Source: Emydura subglobosa (Eukaryota > Chordata > Testudines > Chelidae). Taken from it: a stretch of 64,000 nt of DNA. Under the pieces are notes generated by a model. The model made no database searches. It was given only the letters and a program-made list of their open reading frames with translations, and was not told the DNA's origin. A program made the translations under genes and the position numbers. Positions within the stretch are counted from its first letter, which is position 1, and every line of letters begins with the position of its first letter. This document shows positions 44,695 through 55,894 of the stretch, in pieces. The stretch spans positions 1,009,527-1,073,526 of the forward strand of contig ML679991.1 in assembly GCA_007922225.1 (NCBI GenBank). The letters are read 5' to 3'.

Positions 44695-44945
44695 AACTCA
44701 CTTGCTGTTTCGTTCTTTCTCCTTCTCTCTACAAAACTGTTTCTCTCTCTTTTTCTTTCTCTTTCCCTTACATCTTTTCTGAATCTCTATCTGTTCTCGC
44801 TTTGTTTCCTCCGTTGCTTCTCTATGGTCTTTCTTCCTCGTCTCTCCATTTTCTCTCATTCCCTGTCTTTTGTCTATGTCACATTTCACTCTTCCTTCTG
44901 TTGTCTCGCTCTCTCCCTTTCTCTCTTGCCCCTTGCACTCTGTCC
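44695..44945. repeat. Pyrimidine-rich tract in TRBC intron 3
   Basis: About 250 bases dominated by 'ctttctc/tctct' words on the + strand, purine-rich in the sense of TRBC transcription. No gene. Confidence 0.8.
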
Positions 44946-45193
44946 ATCACTCTAGCTTACTCTCTTGCAAACCAGGAGGTGCAGAGACATGGGGAAAAAT
45001 GAAAAAGAAAAACACATCACTGAACTTTTTTGCACATTAAAAGTTGTGGAGATTTCATTTTTAAGGGGGGCAGAGGTGAAAGTCAATGGCTGGTTCTTAT
45101 TTTGTCCAAGGTAGTCCTTTCCCCACCCCCCACCTCCATTCTAGTTAGAATGGACCCGGTGCAGAGTGTGGAGAATAAGACACCTGCTCTCAC

Positions 45194-45300
45194 CTTGTTC
45201 CGGAGCATTAGCCACATCACAAACACCCCATACAAGACACTCTTGCAGATGAGCAGAACATACACGCTCTGCCCAGCCCTGGCACTTCTCAGATACGACT
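45194..45300 (-). CDS. TRBC: TRBC exon 3: connecting/transmembrane
   Basis: The exon is 107 nt, the same as I recall for human TRBC exon 3, bounded by acceptor 'ttgcttttcag' and donor GTGAGA. Completing the split codon it reads ESYLRSARAGQSVYVLLICK and then SVLYGVFVMWLMLRNK. The hydrophobic run is the transmembrane helix of the TCR beta chain. The intramembrane lysine of ICKSVLYG is the residue family members use to pair with CD3 acidic residues, and the following Tyr two positions after the Leu is in the family position (human GKATLY). The cytoplasmic tail is only a few residues. Confidence 0.93.
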
Positions 45301-45839
45301 CTGAAAAGCAAGGGGGAAATTGACACATCAGAACCAAAAGAGAAATGCAAGATTTCTTTGGAGCATTTACCCAGCCCAGGGGGATTCTTTCAGTCCTGCA
45401 GATTAGTGGAAGATGGTGCAATGTTTATCTGTAAAATCCACCGAGTGCCCCTGTGGCTGCCTGTGGCTGTACCACCAAGGAGGGCTGGATGTCCAAGCTA
45501 AATCTTGTCGGCCCTGGCCAGCAATCGTCTGGGAGACTGCTGAGGAAACCTCAGGGTTTGAAGAAGTGGTGCTGGTGACTCCGGAGGTTGCAGCCTTCGC
45601 TCAGAGATATTACACTGAGCCCCATGTGTCAGTGAGGTGCTAGGGGGTGTTCTGCTGCAGAGAGCAGGGCAGGTGACTCAGTAGGGGTGCACTCCCTTCC
45701 GAGTCAGGGCCAACCATAACGATGCAGTGCGTCCTAGTGGCTCTGTGTTGCTGGAAGTGATATCTTTAGGATGAGATCTAAAACCGAGGTCCTGGCCATT
45801 GGGGGTTAGTCCCGGTCTCACAGAACTTTGTGTGAGTGC

Positions 45840-46000
45840 AGGGAGTGAGTCGCAGTTTGTGTGCCTATGCACATACACACAGGTGCACCCAGACATACAA
45901 ATATGCACATGCACACCTGTGCATGACAGCATGAATACACCTGCACAAACATCCACAGAAGTACACACACATGAATTTTCATGTGCACATGCAGAGACAA
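45840..46000. repeat. CA-rich degenerate microsatellite in TRBC intron 2
   Basis: 'gcacatacacacaggtgcac' and similar words recur. A (TG)n(G)n tract lies just beyond, at about 46,092-46,120. Confidence 0.75.
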
Positions 46001-46218
46001 CCCATGCCTGCTGATGGGGGGAGGGAGGCAGAGTGAGGGCAGTTGGCTTCCGCAGTGTTACTGAGCATGCTCAGTACAAGCCAAGCAGCAAATGTGTGTG
46101 TGTGTGGGGGGGGGGGGGGACGGACGTGACCCCACATGCCCCCCCATGCATCTTCTTTGCATATGCATAAAACACATGCATGAACTTAAAAACATTCATA
46201 AACTTAAACTTAACTGAC

Positions 46219-46236
46219 CTTCTGTGACACTGCAAC
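46219..46236 (-). CDS. TRBC: TRBC exon 2: 18-nt hinge exon
   Basis: GTTGCAGTGTCACAGAAG sits between acceptor 'tttctcctttcag' and donor GTCAGT. Length (18 nt) and phase are as in the mammalian mini-exon. Joined to exon 1 it encodes G-C-S-V-T-E; the cysteine is the one that forms the interchain disulfide with TCR alpha. It was found by splice sites and phase, being far too short for an open-frame search. Confidence 0.93.
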
Positions 46237-46670
46237 CTGAAAGGAGAAACAAGAAGTTAGTATCTGAGCCCAGTTATCTGTGCCTTTGACAAGGAACTCC
46301 CAGTTTCCCACAACTAACTGGGTGGGTGGAAGGGGGCAAGGGAAAATTATGAGTCTATTCACCAGCTTGTAGGAAAGCTGGTTTGGATTCCAGTGCTGGT
46401 CTCATCTCCCAAGGGCTGGTAGAGGCTGGAGTGTGGCCTACAATGGTCCTGGTGCCCCATGTTTTAGCAAACTGCTCTGCTTTGCAGGAGCTCCGAGATC
46501 ACAGTTCCCTCTCTGGGACTCTCGCTATCAGGACAGCGGTGATTTAATGGTGATGCCCTGGCCTGCTTGGCGGGAGCCCTGCCTTCCCTTCCAACTCCCA
46601 GTCCCTGAAGTGGGAATGCTGCAGAGGCCAGACCCACCCAGCACCATGGGCTGTTGTGCTCAGTACTCAC

Positions 46671-47006
46671 CAGCTTCGCCATGGAGGACTGGATTAGGTA
46701 TTCCTGTCTCACTTCCCTGGAATTTGACAGAGCACTGGAATTTGTTCTTGTGGTTGAACCATTCTTGGGCTGAGATCCTCAGGCGGCTGGTCAGCGAGTA
46801 TTTTTTTGATTTTTCATCCCTGAGAGACTCATCTGTGCTCACCCCCTCTTTCCTCTCAACATCATTCACCAGCCAGACCACATCAATGTGGTCGGGGTAG
46901 AAATCTGTGGCCAGACACACCAGGGTGGCCTTCTCCTTCTCTTTGATCTCCTGCTTCGATGGCGGAAAGATGACCACGTTGGGGGCGGTGGCGTTGAGCC
47001 CATCCT
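46671..47006 (-). CDS. TRBC: TRBC exon 1: constant immunoglobulin domain
   Basis: This 336-nt exon lies between acceptor 'gatttctgttccag' and donor GTGAGT. It encodes the C-type Ig domain of the TCR beta chain: EDGLNATAPNVVIFPPSKQE, ATLVCLATDFYPDHIDVVWL, GVSTDESLRDEKSKKYSLTS, RLRISAQEWFNHKNKFQCSV and KFQGSETGIPNPVLHGEAG. The two domain cysteines (LVCLA, FQCSV), the tryptophan of VVWLVN and an N-glycosylation site (NAT) near the start are visible. Human exon 1 is 387 nt as I recall. The missing bases fall after FQCSV, where mammals have the long FG loop. The first two bases complete the codon begun by the last G of each J. It is the only TRBC in the window, with J segments upstream on the same strand. 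Confidence 0.97.
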
Positions 47007-47656
47007 CTGGAACAGAAATCAAGATGATATAGAGAGCCCTGCAGAAACCCTCTCCTGCCCTGTGCCATGTATCTGAGTCCATGTGTTGTGTGTGGGGGGG
47101 GGGGGCGGTGGGGGGAGCAGGGAGGAATACTTACAGAGACAGATTCAGTGCCACTTTAGAACTCTACACAGGAGGCTCATCATTTTAAACCAAACGAGAA
47201 AATTCTATTTGTGACTATCCTGGACTGGAGCCTGAATCAGTGACCACTGTATATGTACCACTGCCACTGACGTCAACAGCAAGTGTTGGCTTGCAGAGTC
47301 TGACCCCAATATTTCAGAAAAGACAGTGACAGAGCAAATGTCAAATCTCCGTATCTAGTCATTCCTTGCACCCTGTTGCTCTGTAATTCCTTGCTGTACT
47401 GGGGTGCTCTGGGTTCACCTCAGAAAGAGATGCTGAAGACTGCACTCTCATTTTGCTAACCCAAACTTTCCAATCTCTCAGCAAGCGCCCCTTGTTTTCT
47501 CTCCTGCAATTTTAAAAAGGGCAAAAGCAAAAACCAAAAGAAACCAAAAAATTACAGAAATCCAGCCCACAAATATCCAAAGAGAATCTTGAGGCGGAAG
47601 CCCAGGACTGTGAATATTTTGTTATTTAGCAAATAAAAAACCAAACCTTTCCTTAC

Positions 47657-47706
47657 CTAGGACAGTCAGTTTTGTTCCTGTGCCAAAGAACTGTTCATAT
47701 CCAGAG
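47657..47706 (-). CDS. TRBJ: TRBJ segment 15 (C-proximal)
   Basis: Encodes SGYEQFFGTGTKLTVL with the FGxG motif; donor GTAAGG. Heptamer CTCTGTG (47,713-47,707 on the - strand), a 12-base spacer and nonamer AGTTTTGCT. It is the J closest to TRBC (650 bases) and resembles human TRBJ2-7/2-1 (EQ(Y/F)F). Confidence 0.93.
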
Positions 47707-48249
47707 CACAGAGACACGGGGCAGTAGCAAAACTGAGCAACTCAGCAAAGTAGCCCCTTACAGTTCTCATGGGGCTTGATTCTATACACCCCGCAGTCAG
47801 GCTGAACTCTCACTGAAGTCAATGGAAGTTTTGCCTGAATAGGGACTGCAGGATTAGGCCTGTGGTGTCTCTCTATAGAGGCAAAAGGACACATGTGCAT
47901 ACAAACCTGTATGACCATGAAAGGCACATGGGGACCTCTGCTATTGATCTATTCCTCACTTTCACAGGACTCATAAGCTCCATCATTTCCACTGCAATCT
48001 TCTCTATCTGCTCTCGACTCTGCAATGGCAGGGGAGGGGAATTCTCTACCTGTCCCATGAAGGGAGTCAATTCCATGGCCCACTCCCTCTGGCTCATAAC
48101 AACTTTTTCTTATCGCTTAATACTACATTTTCCTTCCTGGATCTTAGTTTTTTCATCTTTGTCCTGCCATCTTCTGGAAGAGTGCATGATCCCCATTCTT
48201 CCTCCACACATAGTAGTTCTTCAAGGGAATTACATCACACAGTGCCTTA

Positions 48250-48585
48250 CTGGGCAAAGGAGGCAGTCTGTTGCAATGAACAGAGCATCAGACGGTGAGC
48301 AAGATTTTCTAAAAAAGCTCAACTCCCATTTTGGCGGCAAACTGAGAGGCCACAGTTTCAGGGGCTCAGGATGTTGGGTGGAGAGCTCTTTTGAAAATCT
48401 AGCAATGAGTAAGGAGACGTGGGTTCTGTTCTCAACTAGAACACACTTGTTGTGTGACTTTGGGCAAGTCATGTAACTGCTCTGTGCCTCAGTTTCTCCA
48501 TCTGTAAAATGAAGCTTGTAATGTCCACCCTTCTTTGTGAAGTGCTGTGAAATCTATGGCTGAAAAATACTAAATATTGTTATGA
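48250..48585 (+). repeat. MIR SINE
   Basis: 'tgtgactttgggcaagtcat', 'ctctgtgcctcagtttctcc' and 'atctgtaaaatgaagc' match the MIR core and tail in order. It lies between TRBJ 15 and 14. Confidence 0.9.
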
Positions 48586-49703
48586 AGCATTTTCTTACCA
48601 CATTCCTAGTATATATTTTTAAATAAACACATGTTTTCTGTGGACCTGTGTGTGTGTAGCCTAAAAATCAAGCTATTGATTAGGGATGGTTGAAATTTCT
48701 TTGTTTCTAATTGTTTTATCAAACAAATGGAAACATTCTGTGTAAGGTAGAATGAAATTTTTTGTTTGTTTCCTTTACATTTTTTCTGAGAAAAGAATTC
48801 CCATTTTTAATTAGAGTTCCTGTTCTTCCAACCATCCCAGTGTCCCTTCTACTCGCATTACAGGGGATCGTATGGGCAGCTCTAATATAGTGTAGAACCA
48901 GGAGCACATGGAAAAGAATTGAGAATAGAAAAAACCAGTCTGACTACTCTACAACACGGTGAGTGTCTATTAAGCTGTGTCTGGAAATAAGTGTGTGTTT
49001 ACAGAATCTCAGCCCTTAGACATGGAGAAAAGGCTTGTTTCATTAAGCCTATTCTACCCACTCTTCCCAAGCAGAGCAAGGGTAATCCTTATCGTACACT
49101 CTTGAGGCGCTTCAACCATTTATCTGTGGAGACTATTTCAAAATCTCTCTGCACTAGAAATGATTCACGATACACCATGTGAAGGTTTTCCTTTTAATTC
49201 AGTTCCGCCGCCTTTATCCCTAGTTATTTCCTCATGGACTACACTAAAAAATCATCTTCCTCCTTAGTATTTCATCCTTCCCTGTCTATCCCTCTTGTGT
49301 GTCTTCTTTGTCTGTTTCCTTTTTTATTCCTTTTTTTCCTCTTTTTTTTCTTTTTATTACAAATCCAGCATACTCTCCTTAAATATGCACGATCAGCGAT
49401 GTCCCATGCATCTTAGATAATGTTAGGCACAGAATTCTCTTCTTTCTGACTTGGATTCATGCAACCACAAACCAGTCAGAAACAAATTCTGGGGGTGAAA
49501 CTCTAGCCTCGTTAAAGCCAGTGGGAGTTTTGCCATTGACGCCAAGGGAGCCAGGATTTCACCCAAGGGTTTTTCAACTTCCTTTTGTGGATCCCATCTT
49601 CCCAAAATGAAAATGCCTTTTATTGGCTATGGGTTTCTTAGGAAATGTGCAGATCCCACTGGGCTGCTAGAGACAAGATGATAAAACTATTTATTTTTCT
49701 TAC

Positions 49704-49753
49704 CTAGAACTGTGAGTCGGGTCCCATCTCCAAAATATTGCACTGAGCCAGAG
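49704..49753 (-). CDS. TRBJ: TRBJ segment 14
   Basis: Encodes SGSVQYFGDGTRLTVL; donor GTAAGA. Heptamer TGCTGTG is adjacent, and the nonamer 12 bases further (CATTTGTAG) is weak. J coding sequence and splice donor are intact. Confidence 0.9.
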
Positions 49754-49940
49754 CACAGCATTTCCCCTCATGCTACAAATGCGCTGGAACCAGGACTCCT
49801 TTTTACTCCCTGCTTTTCATTATTTCATGTTTCTCTGTTTTGCCCCTCACTTCTGTCTGTCTGTTTCTCCATCCCTCTTTTTTCCAGATTAACCCCATTT
49901 GAGACAAGTTCATCAAGTTAGCTGCCACCAGAAATGTTTC

Positions 49941-50112
49941 TAAAAACTTTAAAGACTAACACATTTAATCTGGGCAGGGATAAGCTTTCGTGGGCTGCAA
50001 CCCACTTTGGCAGAAAGCTGATGCCTGCAGAAATTTAATGTGTTAGTCTTTAAAGTTTTTCAGAACTCTCGTTGGGTTTTGCTTTATACAGACTAACACG
50101 GCTACCCCCTGG
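49941..50112. repeat. Interspersed repeat with internal inverted arms
   Basis: 'aaactttaaagactaacaca' near the start is the inverted partner of 'tgtgttagtctttaaagttt' near 50,040-50,058. The end 'cagactaacacggctacccc' is a dispersed-repeat terminus. It lies between TRBJ 14 and 13. Confidence 0.75.
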
Positions 50113-50191
50113 AACTTCTCTAAAAACTGTTTTTTATTCTAGTCTCTTTGCCAGATTCTTTCTTTCTTTCTTTTTCTTTCTTTGCACTCAC

Positions 50192-50244
50192 CGAGAACTG
50201 TCAGTCGTGTCCCTGCTCCAAAATACTGTGTGTTTGCTCCAGTT
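50192..50244 (-). CDS. TRBJ: TRBJ segment 13
   Basis: Encodes TGANTQYFGAGTRLTVL; donor GTGAGT. Heptamer GACTGTG, a 12-base spacer and nonamer GGTTTTGGT (8 of 9 to consensus) form a good 12-RSS at 50,245-50,272. Confidence 0.94.
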
Positions 50245-50683
50245 CACAGTCTCTTGGAGCTGCACCAAAACCATCCCTCCCATTCCTCCACCCCATCTAA
50301 ACCCCACCAAAACTATTCTATGCTTCTCAGGGACTTGGTAGAACAGGGCTGTTTTGGTGGGGCTGGGGAATGCTGCCATCTCCATAAGGTGCCTTTAGAT
50401 TGTATTTAGTCTATTTTCTCCTAGCCAGTGCAAAGTTATTCTCTATTCTACTCTCCTGGGCTTTGTTTTCCCGTATCTTTAAATAACTCAATCAATGAGA
50501 CAACCTACAGTTCCCTTGACAAGACTATTCTACATTCTGCTATTCCATCCACCCAGAGGTTTCCCTCGTCATTCAGTTTCACCCATTCATGCTTCAAGTA
50601 TCCTGCCCCTTTCACACTCCCAAGCCCAGTCCTCTCCCAGCATGGGATGTATGTTATGTTATTTTGTCACCAGTTTCACTCAC

Positions 50684-50733
50684 CCAGAACTGTCAGTCGA
50701 GTTCCTGCTCCGAAATACTGGATGTCTGTAAAG
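50684..50733 (-). CDS. TRBJ: TRBJ segment 12
   Basis: Encodes FTDIQYFGAGTRLTVL; donor GTGAGT. Heptamer AGCTGTG, a 12-base spacer and nonamer AGTTTTGGT at 50,734-50,761. It resembles human TRBJ2-3 (TDTQYF). Confidence 0.94.
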
Positions 50734-51547
50734 CACAGCTTCACATTGCAACACCAAAACTACTCACTACCCGGTCCTGGGCTGCTCCCCACGAGATGCC
50801 ATTGTAAACCCTTAAAATGTTGGACTCTTCCAGAATAGTGGCCAAAGGCATGCTCAAAGAAAGTATATGCGTCTAGCTATCTCAGCAGCACTTCGGAGAC
50901 CAATACCCTGTATCTGCTCCCCAATAGTGATTCAGATCAGACCTCGTATTTCAAAAGATCCCTCATTTCCCTGTCCTCAGCAAAGCGCTTCACCCTCTCC
51001 TTCTGCACCTCGGCCTCAGCATTGCCACACACTCCAGCGGTCAGTGTTTCTCCTCCACGCTCCTTCTCCTGCCTTCCCCTTCCTTTATACCCCCCATCCA
51101 GACTCTCTTTCTTCTCCCAGCCACTGCAGGATAGTCCTATTGCTAATGAATATCTGTACCCCGACCTCAGCCTTCTCCCCCGCCCACCCTTTCAGGGACA
51201 GATGCTCCCTTGGATAGTTCTATGGTAAGACAGAGGCATCACAGGGATTCTATTGGATCAAGGTGGAGGCTGCATTACCTCTGAATAAGTGTAGTCTAAT
51301 TATGGGGGCTTCCTTTCTACGAGAGTCCAGCAAGCACATTACGTGGGCACTGAGCAGGGCTTCCAGGGGTTTCCACCAGAGGCATATTGCCACCTAGATA
51401 CAGAGCATCACTCTAGGGGCATCACTCTGTGTGGTCCCCCTTCCTTCCTTCTTTGATTAGATTCGAGGTCTCCTTCCATCCCAGACTTGAAGGAGATGCT
51501 CCAGCCATTAAGCACATGAGACTAGAACTATATATACCATATACAGT

Positions 51548-51572
51548 CTGTCTGTCTGTCTGTCTGTCTTTC
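51548..51572. repeat. (TCTG)n microsatellite
   Basis: Six consecutive 'tctg' units between TRBJ 12 and 11. Confidence 0.9.
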
Positions 51573-51688
51573 TTGTCAATAACTTTATTGGCATTGCAAG
51601 GAAGTGTTGCCAAAGTTAACACAGCAGTTGTCTGTGCCCAGGACAAGTTTAATAGCAGTAATGGGACACTACTGCTGGTGTCTCTTAC

Positions 51689-51738
51689 CCAGAACGGTGA
51701 GCCGTGTTCCCTCTCCGAAGTACAGTATATTTGCAGAA
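51689..51738 (-). CDS. TRBJ: TRBJ segment 11
   Basis: Encodes SANILYFGEGTRLTVL; donor GTAAGA. Heptamer GGCTGTG is adjacent; the nonamer position (ACTTTGCCA) is poor. Confidence 0.91.
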
Positions 51739-52589
51739 CACAGCCTAACACCTCTGTTGGCAAAGTCCTCTCTAGAGAGGGGAGGGGAGGAGGCAGTGGG
51801 CTGCACTGAAGAAGTTCTCTTCCTTCTCTTTACTGTCAGCCTCTGTTCCCTAACCTTCCATCTCTCCTCCCCCAGGAGTGCTGAACACAGCATTGTGGTC
51901 CTAGAATCAGGTCACTTCACGTCCAGCTCTAACTCTTTCCAGTCATCCACCTCCCCTTCCCCCACTCCTCCCAGCCCACACAGCACGACTGCTCCTTGCC
52001 GAGGGAATGGGAGTGACTCCCAGTGGGAGTAACTTGTACTCTGTGTGTGTGTGTATGGTGCTTCATGCAGTCCTAGCCGTAATCATCCTAAGCAATTCCC
52101 ACTTCCCTTTGGCCACGCCCCATCTCACACCCTGCCGTTCCACATCCTAACAGATCTGCCTGATCAGACTCACTACTTTGCGCCTGGCATTTCCCCCTTT
52201 CCCTCAGTTTCATCCTGCTGATGCTACACTTACCCTCTCGGAGCACCCTAAATAATCCCTCCTCCTGCCTGCCATGTTATCACAGCCCTGCTTAGCTGGC
52301 ATTTAGCCAAGTGAAAGATTTTCTCTTAATCTTGTCTCATCCTTCAGCCCCCTCCTGCTCTGGAAATATCTTTCTGGCACTAGGGCCCAGAACTGAATGC
52401 CGTTTCCAAGGCGGGGTCTCAGTGGAGCCGTGTGGAGGGGGTCTATGCCATGCACAGCATGCTCAGTGGGGTCTGAGTGCCCCTGATGGTAAATTCTGGT
52501 CCCCATCTATCCGTGTGGGAGATGACGGCATGTCACCATAGAAGCCTCTCCCAGGGCGGGTGGCAGTTTTGCTGGCTGCCTCCACTTAC

Positions 52590-52642
52590 CTAAGACAGTG
52601 ACTCGGGTCCCTCGGCCGAAGTTCAGTGGGGAATTGTTAGAA
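52590..52642 (-). CDS. TRBJ: TRBJ segment 10
   Basis: Encodes SNNSPLNFGRGTRVTVL; donor GTAAGT. Heptamer CGCTGTG is adjacent; the nonamer is weak (ACTTTGATT). It resembles human TRBJ1-6 (NSPLHFG). Confidence 0.92.
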
Positions 52643-53585
52643 CACAGCGTGAAACTGTTGTAATCAAAGTGAACATCTTCAAAGGCAGAGACAGCCCTCC
52701 ATGCAAAGCCCATGGGAGCCTGGATCGCCCCTCCCCCAGTAGCTAATGTTAGTCACAGGGGTATTCCAGGTGGGGGAACTGTATTTTTTGAGTTCCCAGG
52801 GCATAAGCTGCTCACAGGTAAGTGGACTCCGTGGCATGTGACACTGGCACAGAACGATCTCGGAATAGCCTGCCCTAATCTTTCCATCCTTTGCTTCGGG
52901 CAGTTGCCGCCTGTTCTTTATGCTTCCAAATCTGCAGATAATTCCCTGCTCCTTTGGTGGGATCTACAGTCTCTGATCCAGTCCCACCACCAAGAGCCAG
53001 CTCTCCCCTGGATTACATACGCTGAGCTGAGCTCCCTCAGTCTCTCTTGAAGCCCTCAAATCATTGCATGAAGGATTATTGCCTGGCTTTGCATCTTATC
53101 TCCAGCTTTATTATTTTTAATTCAGGTAGCCAGATGTTTCGGGGAATTCTCCTCCTCACGCCCATCCCTTCTCCAAATGGCTTCCACATTCACACTGTCT
53201 GCCTGTCTCTTCGCCTCTGTCCCTGTCCGGGTTCCTCTGTGTGTTTTTCTCATGCACTTCATTTTTTTTTTTACTTCTGCGTATGTCTTGGAAGCAAAAA
53301 TAACCAAGGACCACTTTCTATGCTGCCACCCACTAAAACCAGGGCAACTGTGGGAAAAGTTAGCTACTCAGGGGACATTGAAATGATAAGACAGACTGTC
53401 CACCTTTCCCATGGTTACATTTTAGACACCCATCTTATCTGCGTTAAATAGGAAGATGCCCACTCTCCCTGCAATGTAGCTAAATCAAAAAAGAAACAGT
53501 TATATGGGGGCAAATTCCCCCAAACAGGAATTGTAGATTTCCCTTTATTTGGTTCAGACATACTTTGGAAGATGCATTTTCTTAC

Positions 53586-53636
53586 CTAGAACTGTCAGCC
53601 TGGTCCCCTCTCCAAAATATACCGGCTGTGTGTTTA
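53586..53636 (-). CDS. TRBJ: TRBJ segment 9
   Basis: Encodes NTQPVYFGEGTRLTVL; donor GTAAGA. Heptamer GGCTGTG, a 12-base spacer and nonamer GGTTTCAGC at 53,637-53,664. Confidence 0.93.
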
Positions 53637-54281
53637 CACAGCCAATTTGCTCACTGCTGAAACCCCTAGGCAGCAGCCCAGATGGCAGTGATTGTTACCC
53701 TGCAATTTCTGTTCAGGTGAAGAAGACACTAAACTAAGCTTCCTTCTAGCCTATCTTTAGAGCACCCAAATGCTGGCATAGCGTGTGCGCTACGGAGAAC
53801 AGGTACATTATTGGAAGGCACATTAAACTGCTTTGGAGGAGACATTAAACTGAACTCCCTCTGCTCAACCCTCATGAGCTGTTCCAGGCGGCGATTTGAG
53901 ACCCACAGGGCACTTTCCGGAAAGCGTTGCTGTCCAGATAACATTTCTTCTCTTTCAGCTACAACACGCTATAATGCCAGAGGCTACATACCAACGACAG
54001 CTGAGCTCAGAATATCGGTTATATTTGTTTGCACAATATTCAATGTGCTGCACTTAAAGTGCTTTGGGGAGAACAGGAAAGTGACAAGCTTTTAGAGAAA
54101 AAAAATCCTTCTCTAGATCTTCCCAGGGACTCTTTGCCCACCTGCCCCCTAACGCTGATCCATTTCAGGCTATACACGCACCAGAGGAGATATTCCAGGA
54201 CACCCTCCCCTGCCTGATCCCTTCCAAAATTTGCAGTACCTTTACCAGTGGAGACTTTTAATTTTCTTGGATTTCTCTTAC

Positions 54282-54331
54282 CTAGCACTGTGAGCTTGGT
54301 GCCCTCGCCGAAGTTAACTTCAGCGTAGTTA
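54282..54331 (-). CDS. TRBJ: TRBJ segment 8
   Basis: Encodes NYAEVNFGEGTKLTVL; donor GTAAGA. Consensus heptamer CACTGTG (54,338-54,332 on the - strand). No good nonamer at 12 bases; GGTCTTTCT appears three bases further out. Confidence 0.93.
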
Positions 54332-54802
54332 CACAGTGATAGACCCACCGGCTAGAAAGACCACTTCCCTGCAAAGGGCTGCCATTGCTCAGGCTCTTTT
54401 TATCCTTCTTTGAATCCTGAACCAACTTGGTTAACTGTCAGCCTGTTGCCTATTTGCAAACATCTGGGAATTTGGGTGTTTGATTCAGCTCGTAGAAGTT
54501 AGAGATGGCGAAGACGTATCTTCTTCCCCCAGCCCCATAGCCAGGGCTGGGTTATCCCCTACAGTACAGTCTCTAGGGCCAGTACTCATGTTAAATGGCC
54601 CTGGCCATGGGCACTCCTTTCCCTCTTTGGCCCTGGCAAATTGTTCTCGTATCTCCCATTAGCCACCTTAACCAAGCTGTTAAATTCATTTATTCCTGTC
54701 TAGTAAACCAACCCCTCAATGTGTCTGCTGCTCTTCTCTGAAATCCCTTCACTAATGGACCTGGTTTGGGATAATAGATAGATTGGCCGAGAGCAAACTT
54801 AC

Positions 54803-54850
54803 CCAACACTGTCAGCCTGGTCCCCTGGCCAAAGTGCTGTGGGTTGTTTA
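54803..54850 (-). CDS. TRBJ: TRBJ segment 7
   Basis: Encodes NNPQHFGQGTRLTVL; donor GTAAGT. Consensus heptamer CACTGTG, a 12-base spacer and nonamer GATTCCTGT at 54,851-54,878. It resembles human TRBJ1-5 (QPQHFG). Confidence 0.94.
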
Positions 54851-55390
54851 CACAGTGTTAAGCAGGGGGACAGGAATCCCCTGCCCTCAGCTGTATGGAT
54901 TAGGCAGCCTCAGGGAAGTTGCCAGCTGGGGGAGGGGATGTGGTTTATCTAAGAGACATATCAAGTATAGGTAATCTCATACAGAATAATAATCCCCCCA
55001 GTCACCACCACACACGACTGCCCAGCGCCCAGTACTGTGTTAGAAAATTCTGTTTCTATGGAGGAAGGATCTGCTGAAATACCCCCCTGATCACTTGGAA
55101 TATCTGTGTCTGTGTCCCTGATCCATCTCCACAATCTCAATCCCCTGCTCCACCAAGTTCAGGCTGAGTCTCCTGTTCTCATGTAATTTTAGAAGCAGTG
55201 ACCACTTCCTTCAGTCAAAGGGCAATGGGGGTACATAGGGAAGAGAGGGGATCTTCTGGATTTCACCCACCCTATGCTATTCCTTCAGACCCTGTTCTGG
55301 ACAAATTTGCACACATGACTTTTTCATTTACTCTTGAAAAAGGTATTTTACTGTCACCAATTATTTAATGCCTGATCTTCTTTTCCTTAC

Positions 55391-55438
55391 CTAATACGGT
55401 CACTTGTGTCCCGGAGCCAAACTGTGGTGGAGATGAAT
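55391..55438 (-). CDS. TRBJ: TRBJ segment 6
   Basis: Encodes SSPPQFGSGTQVTVL; donor GTAAGG. Heptamer CGCTGTG; the nonamer position reads GTTTTGAGA. Confidence 0.91.
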
Positions 55439-55587
55439 CACAGCGCTACAGAGACCATCTCAAAACACACCTCTCCCCAGAGCAGAGGGGCAGGGGGAAC
55501 TCTGATAATCATCTTGTAACACCCAGGCAGGAAAGAAAATGGACCCTGGTTTGGGATAATAGACAGAGTGTCCCAGTGGAAACTCAC

Positions 55588-55635
55588 CCAGCGGTGTCAG
55601 CCTGGCCCCTGGTCAAAGCATGGCTGGCTGTGTTA
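55588..55635 (-). pseudogene. TRBJ: TRBJ pseudogene 5
   Basis: This is clearly related to TRBJ 7 ('gaccaggg(g)ccaggctgaca' against 'ggccaggggaccaggctgac'). One base is lost in the GGGGACC stretch, an in-frame TGA follows CTT, and FGxG is destroyed. The heptamer is not recognisable. A GTGAGT donor persists. Confidence 0.88.
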
Positions 55636-55844
55636 GGAAATATTTCCTAATGATGAGCTGGATTCGGCTGTGGAACTGCTTCCCAAAGGGAAGTGGTGGA
55701 AGCCCTGCCATGTGAGACATTGAAAACTGGGCTGGAGACTCTCCTGTAGGATATACTCCACTTGGGAGAGGTGGGGGTGAGAGGATGGAGAAGATGGGAG
55801 GTGACTGGCTTTTTTAGGTCCTTAATTCCCTAGAAGTCACTTAC

Positions 55845-55894
55845 CTAGAACAGTGAGTCTGGTCCCTTCTCCAAAGTACACAGTGTTACCAGAA
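55845..55894 (-). CDS. TRBJ: TRBJ segment 4
   Basis: Encodes SGNTVYFGEGTRLTVL; donor GTAAGT. Consensus heptamer CACTGTG at 55,901-55,895; nonamer weak (TGATTTCGC). It resembles human TRBJ1-3 (SGNTIYFGEG). Confidence 0.94.

Noticed and set aside
46671..47006. Immunoglobulin light-chain or TCR gamma constant region
   Set aside because: The ATLVCLATDFYPDH motif, exon sizes 336/18/107 plus a tiny last exon, and the intramembrane lysine segment fit TRBC; an Ig light chain would lack hinge and transmembrane exons.
55588..55635. Functional J at this position
   Set aside because: One-base deletion, in-frame TGA and missing heptamer; listed as a pseudogene instead.
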